Shown: positions 1-5,297 of the stretch, piece after piece
Layout of the letters: the number at the start of each line of letters is the position of its first letter
Numbering within the stretch: the stretch's first letter is position 1
Assembly: GCA_002472275.1 (NCBI GenBank)
Contig: DKRQ01000010.1
Location: 1 to 11,160, forward strand
DNA length: 11,160 nt
Origin: Caryophanales bacterium UBA7278
Lineage (GTDB): Bacteria; Bacillota_I; Bacilli_A; RFN20; CAG-826
Reading direction: 5' to 3'
Made by a program: the position numbers and the translations under genes
The notes under the pieces: model-generated
Told to the model about the DNA's origin: nothing
What the model saw: the letters and a program-made list of their open reading frames with translations, nothing else
Databases searched by the model: none

Positions 1-274
1 AGCGCGAGAACGCGTTGGACTTGGCCCGGACCTGCTCCTCGGAGAGCATGTGCATGGTCACGTCCTGCGTGGACATGAGCCTCGAGGGGTCGGACTCGTC
101 GAAGTCGAGCCGGACGAACTTCCCCTCCAGGTCGCGGAAGGCGTAGGCCCAATCCCTGAGCGTGGCGTACGCGATCCCGTTTTCCCTCGCGTAGCGGTTG
201 ATGGGGAGGCCCGATGCCCTGAACTTCTTGACGATCTCCATCCTCTCTCTGTCGGTGTAATGCTTCTTTGCCAT
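1..274 (-). CDS. Small helix-turn-helix transposase protein of an IS66-like element, truncated by the window edge
   Basis: The minus-strand frame opens with ATG at 274 and runs without a stop to the window edge (91 codons seen), so the gene is partial. The product starts MAKKHYTDRERMEIVKKF and continues with INRYARENGIAYATLRDW, which has the spacing of a helix-turn-helix of the kind found in small OrfA/TnpA proteins of IS3 and IS66 elements. These proteins bind the element ends and act with a catalytic protein encoded further along, here outside the window. The start is supported by AAGGAGGG about 7 bases upstream. GC is near 60%, above the roughly 50% of the rest, and codons are GC-rich, which fits horizontal transfer. 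IS66 is preferred because of the end sequence at 343-354, but the family is inferred and the visible fragment alone could also be an IS3-type OrfA. Confidence 0.7.
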   Translation of the reverse strand, partial: MAKKHYTDRERMEIVKKFRASGLPINRYARENGIAYATLRDWAYAFRDLEGKFVRLDFDESDPSRLMSTQDVTMHMLSEEQVRAKSNAFSR

Positions 275-275
275 G

Positions 276-303
276 AAAAATCCCTCCTTGGCTTGCGGAG
301 GGA
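276..303 (-). promoter_or_regulatory. Hairpin hiding the transposase ribosome binding site; also terminator-like
   Basis: On the minus strand TCCCTCC (303-297) pairs perfectly with GGAGGGA (287-281) across a 9-base loop, and five T residues follow, one base before the start codon. The 3' arm is the ribosome binding site itself. The structure can therefore lower translation, and may end transcripts entering from outside. Seen directly; the effect is inferred from known protective hairpins at the starts of other insertion sequences. Confidence 0.55.
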
Positions 304-329
304 GTATGCATGAGGACGCGCCTTGGCGG

Positions 330-354
330 CAGGGTGTTAATCGGCGACGTTTAC
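330..354 (-). mobile_element. Putative terminal inverted repeat (element end), IS66-like
   Basis: Read outward-in on the minus strand, the sequence from 354 begins GTAAACGTCGCC, close to the GTAAGCG-type ends of IS66 elements. It lies about 80 bases upstream of the small transposase gene, where the left end of such an element belongs. If 354 is the outermost base, the flanking 8 bases (355-362, TATCTATG) would be the target duplication, since IS66 elements usually make 8-base duplications. The partner end is outside the window, so this is untested. Confidence 0.4.
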
Positions 355-423
355 TATCTATGGATACGCCGTTTGTCCAACTTTGGATAAGTGGATTTGA
401 ACGACGACACAGAGAATAAAAAA

Positions 424-499
424 TGGTGGAGCATAGCGGGATCGAACCGCCGACCTCCTCGTTGCGAACGAGGCGCTCTCCCAGCTGAGCTAATGCCCC
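424..499 (-). tRNA. tRNA-Ala (anticodon CGC)
   Basis: The minus strand folds into a full cloverleaf of 76 bases. The acceptor stem GGGGCAT pairs with ATGCTCC and contains the G3-U70 wobble pair, the main alanine identity element. The D arm is TAGCTCAGCTGGGAGAGC, the anticodon stem CCTCG/CGAGG carries loop TTCGCAA (anticodon CGC, reading GCG), and the T loop is TTCGATC. The 3' CCA is encoded (426-424) with discriminator A at 427. A run of T follows directly after CCA and may end the transcript. The gene has its own promoter, so it is a single-gene unit. Confidence 0.96.
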
Positions 500-510
500 A
501 CGGCTCGATT

Positions 511-538
511 ATTATACTCGGCAAGTTGGCCGGTTCAA
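511..538 (-). promoter_or_regulatory. Promoter of tRNA-Ala
   Basis: TTGAAC (538-533) and a perfect TATAAT (516-511) are separated by 16 bases on the minus strand. Transcription should begin near 504, only about five bases before the mature tRNA 5' end at 499. Confidence 0.8.
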
Positions 539-559
539 CATGCGAGCGCGCCACTTCCC

Positions 560-994
560 CTAAAAGTTGAAGATATCGTCCTCATTCACCGGTTCCTCGG
601 GGGTTGAGGCGACATTGTCCATAGCAATATCCCTCAATTGCCTCTCCCTCTCCTCGTCTTCTGAGGTCGAGGGTTTTTCGTCCTTGGGTTCCCCATAGCC
701 GCCTTCAATGGCCTTCTTGAGATTTGCGATATGCGCCGCATCGTCCTCGTGAAGCATCTTGAGAATCTGCTGTCGCATGGCTTCCCCCGCCTTTTCGGGG
801 ACGTATTCGAGATATGGGCCATGGAATAGTTTCTTCTTCACTACATAGAGGTCAAGTTTGAAAGGATCATCCCCCAACAAAGGGACACCGGCCAGGCAAA
901 TGTTGGATTCAAAAGCGCAGTAATAACGGATTGACCTTCCGTTTTTGATGGCGGCGAAGACGCGTTGGTCGTTCACGAAGTTGTGTTTTGGCAT
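560..994 (-). CDS. Unrecognised 144-residue soluble protein with acidic, phenylalanine-ending tail
   Basis: Not recognised. The start is supported by AGGAG about seven bases upstream. No signal peptide or membrane span is visible. Residues 1-65 look like a small beta-rich domain with aromatics (SIRYYCAFESNICLAG, LDLYVVKKKLFHGPYLEYV). Residues 66-98 should be helical (EAMRQQILKMLHEDDAAHIANLKKAIEG in two stretches). The rest, 100-144, is highly charged and probably disordered, ending NEDDIFNF. That tip resembles the acidic, F-ended C-terminal tip of single-stranded DNA-binding proteins (DDDIPF type), but the first domain does not look like SSB and the resemblance may be chance. It lies 26 bases below the metQ terminator and has no clear terminator of its own before the tRNA promoter. 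Confidence 0.75.
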   Translation of the reverse strand: MPKHNFVNDQRVFAAIKNGRSIRYYCAFESNICLAGVPLLGDDPFKLDLYVVKKKLFHGPYLEYVPEKAGEAMRQQILKMLHEDDAAHIANLKKAIEGGYGEPKDEKPSTSEDEERERQLRDIAMDNVASTPEEPVNEDDIFNF

Positions 995-1014
995 GGCTGA
1001 CTCCTATTTCCCAA

Positions 1015-1043
1015 ATTGTAAGAGAAAGGGCGCTCCCGAAGAA
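1015..1043 (-). promoter_or_regulatory. Possible weak promoter nested in the metQ terminator
   Basis: TTCTTC (1043-1038), 17 bases, then TACAAT (1020-1015) on the minus strand would start RNA near 1008, ahead of the 144-residue protein gene. The -35 part lies in the loop of the terminator hairpin. The -35 match is poor; read-through from metQ is the alternative. Confidence 0.3.
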
Positions 1044-1049
1044 GCGCCC
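1020..1049 (-). terminator. Rho-independent terminator of the metNIQ operon
   Basis: On the minus strand GGGCGCT (1049-1043) pairs with AGCGCCC (1034-1028), 7 base pairs with an 8-base loop, followed by TTTCTCTT. It begins 9 bases past the metQ stop. Confidence 0.8.
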
Positions 1050-1057
1050 ATATCCGA

Positions 1058-1918
1058 TTAGATGAGGGGTTCGTAATGGTAGACGACCGATTCCCCAAAG
1101 GTCTTGGTGATGTAATCCTTCACCGAGGCGGCGGCGAAGGCTTCCTTGATGGCCTTGGCCTTGGCGCTGTCCTTATTGGCTTTTTTGACGGCGACCCCGT
1201 TGGCCCTAAGGGACAAAGTCTCCTCGGTCACCTTCTCGCCGAAGACGATGCGCTTGGCGTAATCCTCGCCTAGACCCTGAAGGGCGGTATTGCCCGGCAA
1301 GACGCCAAAGTCATAGTCGCCCAAGGAGGACGGAAGGTTGCTTTCCTGGATGCAGGTGAGCGAGCAATTCGAGTAGGCCTCCGCGAAGGTGACTTGCGAA
1401 TTGGGGTTGTTCACGTTGAAGTTCTTGAACTCCCCAGATTCATAGCAACTATCGGAAATCCCCGACAAAACCCCGTTATCTTTTAGCAAAAGCAAAGCTC
1501 GTTCGATATTCGAAATATCATTGACGATTTCGATCTTGTCGCCGTTTTGCAGGGTTTTGTGGGTATCGGGTTTCGACGCATAGAGACAAAGCTTCTCGAA
1601 GTGAACCTTCACGACCATGGACAGTTGGTTCTCTTCGGAGACAGACTGGTTGTAACTGCTTAGGTAAGGCATGTGTTGGAAGTAGTTCGCGTCGTATTCC
1701 CCGCGGGAGACCGCGGAGTTTTGTTGCGTCCACTCTAGGACGGTGACCCGAAGGTCAAAGCCCTTCTCCTTCAAAACGGGGGCCACCGCTTCCTTGAGGA
1801 TTTTGGCGTGGGGCACTTCGCTAGCGGCAATCGTGATGGTGGATTCACTAGAACCCCCGCAGGAGGCTAGACCCGCGAGGCATAGGCTGATGGGCAATAG
1901 GAACAAAGACTTTTTCAT
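1058..1918 (-). CDS. metQ: Methionine ABC transporter substrate-binding lipoprotein MetQ
   Basis: Captures methionine outside the cell and delivers it to the MetI/MetN pump (NlpA/MetQ family, 286 residues, usual length). A lipoprotein signal covers residues 1-20 with lipobox LASC; Cys20 would be lipidated. Family motifs seen are EVPHAKIL (34-41), GEYDANYFQHMPYL (73-86), NDISNIERAL (133-142), whose Asn and Arg normally hold the ligand, and LPGN (207-210). The start has AAGGAGA upstream, and ATG overlaps the metI stop (ATGA), so translation is probably coupled. Odd points: the usual proline in the IPNDP motif is missing (IVNDI), and residues 150-195 are longer than typical and carry three cysteines (158, 185, 189), which could form a disulfide. 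Specificity for L- or D-methionine or methionine peptides cannot be told. Confidence 0.93.
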   Translation of the reverse strand: MKKSLFLLPISLCLAGLASCGGSSESTITIAASEVPHAKILKEAVAPVLKEKGFDLRVTVLEWTQQNSAVSRGEYDANYFQHMPYLSSYNQSVSEENQLSMVVKVHFEKLCLYASKPDTHKTLQNGDKIEIVNDISNIERALLLLKDNGVLSGISDSCYESGEFKNFNVNNPNSQVTFAEAYSNCSLTCIQESNLPSSLGDYDFGVLPGNTALQGLGEDYAKRIVFGEKVTEETLSLRANGVAVKKANKDSAKAKAIKEAFAAASVKDYITKTFGESVVYHYEPLI

Positions 1919-2586
1919 TTGGCGATTCTCCTTTTATCGGTTTTCTTTGAGAGGATGAGTCCGACTTCTTGAATGATTTGGACTACCACAACGATGAGGA
2001 TGAGGATGACCCAGATTTCGGGTCTGCTCAGGTAGTTCATCGGGTAATTATGGTAGATGCTATAGGCCCTGGCGATGAGACCGCCCGCGCCGAAGTCGTA
2101 AGCGAACGCGGTATAGCCAAGGATCGAGATGGTAGATAAGGCAAGACCAAGGATTAGAGAGGGCCTAGCTTCCCTAAGAAGGACCTTCACGATGATTTGC
2201 ATTGAGGAAGCTCCCATGGATTTCGCGGCCTCGACGACGCCTTGATCCACTTCGTTAAGAGAGGTTTCCACGACGCGCCCTACGTAGGCGAACGAGGCGA
2301 AGAAGAGGGGGATGATCATGGTAAACCACGCGCCGGTGGCCCTTCCGAATACCCCGCGGGTAAGCGGGATCAAGACGATGATGAGGATGAGGCAAGGGAT
2401 CGAACGGAGGATGTTCACAATCGTGCCAATCGCAAAGTTAAGGATGGGCTTTGGTTTAAGACCTTTCTTACCTGTCGCGTAAAGCAGCACCCCTAGCGGC
2501 AACCCAACCAAATAGGCCAACGCGGTTGCGATGATGGTCATGCCGACCGTCTCCAAGGCGGCGATAAAGAATTCATTCCATTCCAA
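1915..2586 (-). CDS. metI: Methionine ABC transporter permease MetI (TTG start)
   Basis: Membrane channel subunit of the methionine importer, 223 residues, usual length, with about five hydrophobic spans (roughly 10-35, 52-75, 88-108, 142-165, 190-212). The coupling loop that docks on MetN is seen as VVEAAKSMGASSMQIIVKVLLREA (117-140 with the EAA and the conserved glycine; broken here as EAAKSMGAS then IIVKVL). The start is TTG at 2586, which sits 9 bases after a near-perfect AGGAGGTGA; the first in-frame ATG is far inside the first span. It overlaps the end of metN by 3 bases past its ATGGAATGA tail (14 bases in all) and overlaps metQ by 4, so the three genes are translated as a coupled set. 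Confidence 0.92.
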   Translation of the reverse strand: MEWNEFFIAALETVGMTIIATALAYLVGLPLGVLLYATGKKGLKPKPILNFAIGTIVNILRSIPCLILIIVLIPLTRGVFGRATGAWFTMIIPLFFASFAYVGRVVETSLNEVDQGVVEAAKSMGASSMQIIVKVLLREARPSLILGLALSTISILGYTAFAYDFGAGGLIARAYSIYHNYPMNYLSRPEIWVILILIVVVVQIIQEVGLILSKKTDKRRIAK

Positions 2587-3568
2587 GGGACTTCACCTCC
2601 TCGAATTCGACGTGGTGCAGCTCAAGGTATTTCCTTAGCTTTTCCCTGTCTTTTTCTTCCTTTGGCCTTTTGATGACGGTCTGGCCATAGACCTTGCCAT
2701 CGATCACCTTCGTGTCCGCGTAGACGATGGAGATGAGGATGGAGCATTGCTGGACGATATTGGCGATCAGCGGTTCATCTGAGTTGCCGTTAAAGAGCAA
2801 GCGGATGTAATGATGCTCGTTGAGCGCGGTGTGCACGTGATCCGCGTAGATAAGGGAACGGGCGATGTCGGTCTTCGGATTGAGGAAGACGTCAGAGAGG
2901 TCGCCTTGTTCCACTAGATGCGCGTTATCCAGTATCGCGACTTTGTTGCAAATCGTCTCGATGACCCCGAGTTGATGGGAAATCATGATGATCGTGATGC
3001 CTAGTTCTTTGTTGAGGTCTTTTAGTAACGCCAAGATGGATTGGGTGGTCTCTGGATCAAGAGCGGACGTGGCCTCGTCGGAGAGGATGACCTCGGGTTC
3101 GAGGGCTAGCGCACGCGCAATTGCAACACGCTGCTTTTGTCCACCCGAGAGATTGGCGGGATATTCCTTCGCCTTTTCCTCTAGCCCCACTCTTGCTAGG
3201 CATTCCAGGGCTTTTTGCCTTCTATTCTCTTTGCCTTTGACCTTGGCGATTTCGAGGGCGAGTTCGACGTTGCCAAGAACGCTTCGTTGCTCCAAGAGGT
3301 TGAACTGCTGGAAGATCATCGCGATTTTCCCGCGCTTCTCCTTCGCGATCCTTTGGGTTGCCGAGCATAGGGTTTCGCCGCGATAGAGGATTTCACCGCC
3401 ATCGGGGATCTCGAGTCCGTTGATGCATCTTACCAATGTGGACTTACCCGCGCCGCTAAGGCCGAGGACACCGAAAACGTCGCCTTTTTCGACGCTTAAG
3501 GACACATCGTCGAGCACCTTCTTGCCGTTAAAGGACTTGCTTAGGTTCCTTATTTCGATTTCGGGCAT
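2573..3568 (-). CDS. metN: Methionine ABC transporter ATP-binding protein MetN
   Basis: ATPase that drives methionine import, 331 residues, usual length for MetN. Motifs in order: Walker A GLSGAGKST (36-44), Q-loop FQQFN (86-90), signature LSGGQ (140-144), Walker B VILSDE (160-165, catalytic Glu165), and H-loop His198. Residues about 250-328 form the C-terminal NIL/ACT-like domain that in the family senses internal methionine and shuts transport off. The start chosen is ATG 3568 (MPEIEIRNL), with AAAGGAGAG just upstream; a longer in-frame reading from 3631 would place 21 residues inside the T-box terminator and is rejected. First gene of metN-metI-metQ, downstream of the T-box leader. Confidence 0.94.
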   Translation of the reverse strand: MPEIEIRNLSKSFNGKKVLDDVSLSVEKGDVFGVLGLSGAGKSTLVRCINGLEIPDGGEILYRGETLCSATQRIAKEKRGKIAMIFQQFNLLEQRSVLGNVELALEIAKVKGKENRRQKALECLARVGLEEKAKEYPANLSGGQKQRVAIARALALEPEVILSDEATSALDPETTQSILALLKDLNKELGITIIMISHQLGVIETICNKVAILDNAHLVEQGDLSDVFLNPKTDIARSLIYADHVHTALNEHHYIRLLFNGNSDEPLIANIVQQCSILISIVYADTKVIDGKVYGQTVIKRPKEEKDREKLRKYLELHHVEFEEVKSLGME

Positions 3569-3588
3569 GGCTCTCCTTTCTAGGAGAG

Positions 3589-3628
3589 AAAACAAAACGT
3601 CTCTCCTTGTCACTTCAAGGACGAGACG
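3589..3628 (-). terminator. T-box regulatory terminator ahead of metN
   Basis: CGTCTC (3628-3623) pairs with GAGACG (3603-3598), extended inside by CCTTG (3620-3616) with CAAGG (3609-3605), then TTTTGTTTT (3597-3589). The inner 5' arm CCTTG is the same strand used by the antiterminator, so the two folds exclude each other. Confidence 0.88.
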
Positions 3629-3861
3629 CAAATTCCCGTGTTACCACCTTGATTCACCACCTTGTCACCAAGATGGCCTTATTGGGTACGCCTATATTGG
3701 ATATACCCCTGCGCTTTAACGGGCGCGCCCGGCCTAGACTACCTATCGCCTAGACGGCTCAAGGGCCATGTTCGGTTCGCCTTTGCCCATCCTCTTCCAG
3801 CCAAGGAGGATTTCTCTAGTGAGCCAGGGACGAACTTACTCTTCCCTCTCGTTGCCGATGT
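3589..3861 (-). promoter_or_regulatory. T-box riboswitch, methionine type (AUG specifier), controlling metNIQ
   Basis: The leader RNA should end early unless uncharged tRNA-Met binds it. Stem I base: CGGC (3857-3854) pairs with GCCG (3758-3755) and AGGG (3847-3844) with CCCT (3765-3762). The specifier loop has the loop-E pair AGTA (3840-3837) and GAA (3773-3771), closed by GTTCG (3835-3831) and CGAAC (3779-3775). The specifier is ATG at 3769-3767. An upper stem ATCCTC/GAGGAT follows. After stems II/III, the antiterminator is CAAGG (3651-3647) with CCTTG (3620-3616), a 7-base bulge TGGTAAC whose TGGT pairs with the tRNA ACCA end, and ACG/CGT. The competing terminator is listed apart. The bulge is TGGTAAC instead of the usual TGGTACC. 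Confidence 0.9.
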
Positions 3862-3865
3862 CAAA

Positions 3866-3893
3866 ATCATAGGCGCACGAACGCACTTGTCAA
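3866..3893 (-). promoter_or_regulatory. Promoter of the T-box-metNIQ operon
   Basis: A perfect TTGACA (3893-3888) and TATGAT (3871-3866) are separated by 16 bases on the minus strand. RNA should start at about 3859-3861, just ahead of T-box stem I. Confidence 0.82.
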
Positions 3894-3894
3894 C

Positions 3895-3929
3895 AAAACA
3901 AAGGATTTCGACGGCAAAAACGGAAATCA
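3895..3929 (-). terminator. Weak possible terminator after the lipoprotein gene
   Basis: GATTTC and GAAATC on the minus strand can form a 6-pair, AT-rich stem over a loop of about 13 bases, followed by CTTTGTTTTG. It overlaps the lipoprotein stop codon. The stem is weak, so some read-through into the T-box leader is possible. Confidence 0.3.
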
Positions 3930-5075
3930 ACTAACGTAAAAAACGGGGTCCGCGTTTTTGTAGTTCTCATTCCATCTTTTGACGTATTCCGCCATAAAAG
4001 CGGCTTTGTCGTCAGATTTGCTTAGCTTATATGAATATATTTGCAGCGCCACCTCGTTGACCCAATCGAGCGAAACTGCCCCCAACCCATAGGCGCCTTG
4101 GAGAGTATGGGTCACGCCGTCCTTAAAGGCATAGATGTTATTTGGGTGTTCTCCAAAGTAGTAACGACGGGAAAAGGATTTCGAAAGATTCATTATGCGA
4201 CCATCGGAGAAATAACCTTCGTATGTCTCGCCTTTACCAACGAGATAATCGGTTATCGCTTCATAGGGCTCATTTGAAAAAGATGGTTTTTGGTCAGCCA
4301 GGGAAGTGAAATAGCGAAAACCTTGGTGTTCACCAAAATAAAGACATTTCGAAAAATCGTCGGTAATCGGGATCGGCTTGTCGCCATTACCCCTCAATTC
4401 TTTGTCGGCCTGCCTGATGTCCTCGGGCAATTCCAGCGAAAAGCTCTTGGCTTCTAATGCGCTGACGACGTCGTGGTTCCTGTAATTATTCCGTATTGCG
4501 GTTAAACCGTTGGGGTAGGAAACGCTTTCTTGCCAAGAAGTCAAAAACCTATTTTTCCAAGCCTCTCCTTCTTTTTCGGCGCGCCAAGCCAAATCTTCGC
4601 GAAAGACCTTGGAGACGTCCTCACTCGAAAAAACGCCTTCCATATAAAGGCTGCTGAGTCGGGCAAAAGGCCTTTGCTGTAACTCGCTGTAAGAGATGGT
4701 GACCCCCTCTTCCACCTCGTAGCACGCGGTGAATTCCGTATTCAACGGGAAGCCCCCCGCAAAATAATAGTCTCCGAGGCGAAGGCAGCTGGTTCTAAGC
4801 CAACCCCCGGAATATCTGGAGACGACAAGACGCCCACGCATCATGCCGTGGCAAACCAAGGCAGTTTTGGTCTCCTTCGGAACTTGGCGGAGGTCGATCC
4901 AGTCTGGCCAGGAGGGGACGGCGGGCAAGTTTTCGAGCAAAGACGTGTCGACGCGCCCGTCTTCAAAAGTCGGAAGACGGCTTTTTAAGGAAACCTTCCC
5001 GTCTTCGGCCCCTTTGCCACAAGCGGCCAAAGCGATTACGGCACCGATTGAAACAAAGACACGATTCTTTTTCAT
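3927..5075 (-). CDS. Unrecognised lipoprotein with a 60-residue internal repeat
   Basis: Not recognised; 382 residues. The N-terminus is a lipoprotein signal (MKKNRVFVSIGAVIALAAC) with lipobox LAAC and lipidated Cys19, so the protein should be anchored on the outer face of the membrane. The start has AGAGGAG upstream. The rest is soluble and rich in aromatic residues. FSKCLYFGEH (241-250) and FSRRYYFGEH (301-310) are almost the same and exactly 60 residues apart, each followed by an aromatic-rich stretch (FRYFTSLAD, IYAFKDG), which suggests two copies of a beta-type unit. No catalytic motif was found. It precedes the methionine operon in the same direction but has its own likely promoter, and metN has its own, so a joint role is not implied. 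A binding or surface role is only a guess. Confidence 0.8.
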   Translation of the reverse strand: MKKNRVFVSIGAVIALAACGKGAEDGKVSLKSRLPTFEDGRVDTSLLENLPAVPSWPDWIDLRQVPKETKTALVCHGMMRGRLVVSRYSGGWLRTSCLRLGDYYFAGGFPLNTEFTACYEVEEGVTISYSELQQRPFARLSSLYMEGVFSSEDVSKVFREDLAWRAEKEGEAWKNRFLTSWQESVSYPNGLTAIRNNYRNHDVVSALEAKSFSLELPEDIRQADKELRGNGDKPIPITDDFSKCLYFGEHQGFRYFTSLADQKPSFSNEPYEAITDYLVGKGETYEGYFSDGRIMNLSKSFSRRYYFGEHPNNIYAFKDGVTHTLQGAYGLGAVSLDWVNEVALQIYSYKLSKSDDKAAFMAEYVKRWNENYKNADPVFYVS

Positions 5076-5095
5076 GCCGCTCCTCTTTCACCCCA

Positions 5096-5104
5096 ATCGT
5101 AGCA
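5096..5104 (-). promoter_or_regulatory. Possible extended -10 promoter of the lipoprotein gene
   Basis: TGCTACGAT (5104-5096) on the minus strand is a TGN-extended -10 element; RNA would start near 5089, 14 bases before the ATG. There is no convincing -35 at 17 bases. Confidence 0.35.
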
Positions 5105-5134
5105 CATGCCTCACAGCAAGGGGCGTGAATCACA

Positions 5135-5213
5135 TGTGAATGAATGTGGAAATTGTTCACACCTTGTGGATAAACGAGGCTTCCCTTAGACCGATTGGAT
5201 GTTTTTCTCCACA
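5135..5213. promoter_or_regulatory. Cluster of DnaA-box-like 9-mers between divergent genes
   Basis: TGTGGATAA (5165-5173) is an exact DnaA box read on the minus strand (TTATCCACA). Near matches are TTCTCCACA (5205-5213, one mismatch), TTGTTCACA (5153-5161, two), TGTGGAAAT (5145-5153, two) and TGTGAATGA (5135-5143, two). The stretch lies between the lipoprotein and the polymerase gene. Whether DnaA binds is untested. Confidence 0.35.
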
Positions 5214-5265
5214 GGGGTTCTATGTGAAAAATCCGGCCTTGAAAAGCAAGGAATGACAAGACTCC

Positions 5266-5285
5266 GAAAAGAAAAATTTCTTTTC
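5266..5285. promoter_or_regulatory. Perfect 9+9 palindrome upstream of the polymerase, operator candidate
   Basis: GAAAAGAAA (5266-5274) and TTTCTTTTC (5277-5285) are exact reverse complements with two A between them. The palindrome ends 12 bases before the polymerase ATG, where a good ribosome binding site is missing. It could be a repressor site or an RNA hairpin. No classical LexA box was found near it. Confidence 0.4.
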
Positions 5286-5297
5286 TATCATGGGGCC

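Noticed and set aside
354..554. 66-residue minus-strand frame
   Set aside because: It runs through the whole tRNA-Ala gene and its promoter and has no ribosome binding site.
3569..3631. N-terminal extension of MetN by 21 residues
   Set aside because: It would be translated from the T-box terminator hairpin; the family N-terminus and a good ribosome binding site fit ATG 3568.
3589..3861. SAM riboswitch upstream of metN
   Set aside because: The specifier loop, loop-E motif, TGGT bulge and paired antiterminator/terminator fit a T-box, not a SAM class.
3662..3934. Frames on both strands in the metN leader
   Set aside because: The stretch is explained by the T-box RNA and its promoter; the frames lack ribosome binding sites.
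5135..5213. Chromosome origin (oriC)
   Set aside because: DnaA-like boxes are present, but there is no dnaA/dnaN/rpmH neighbourhood and no clear AT-rich unwinding element.
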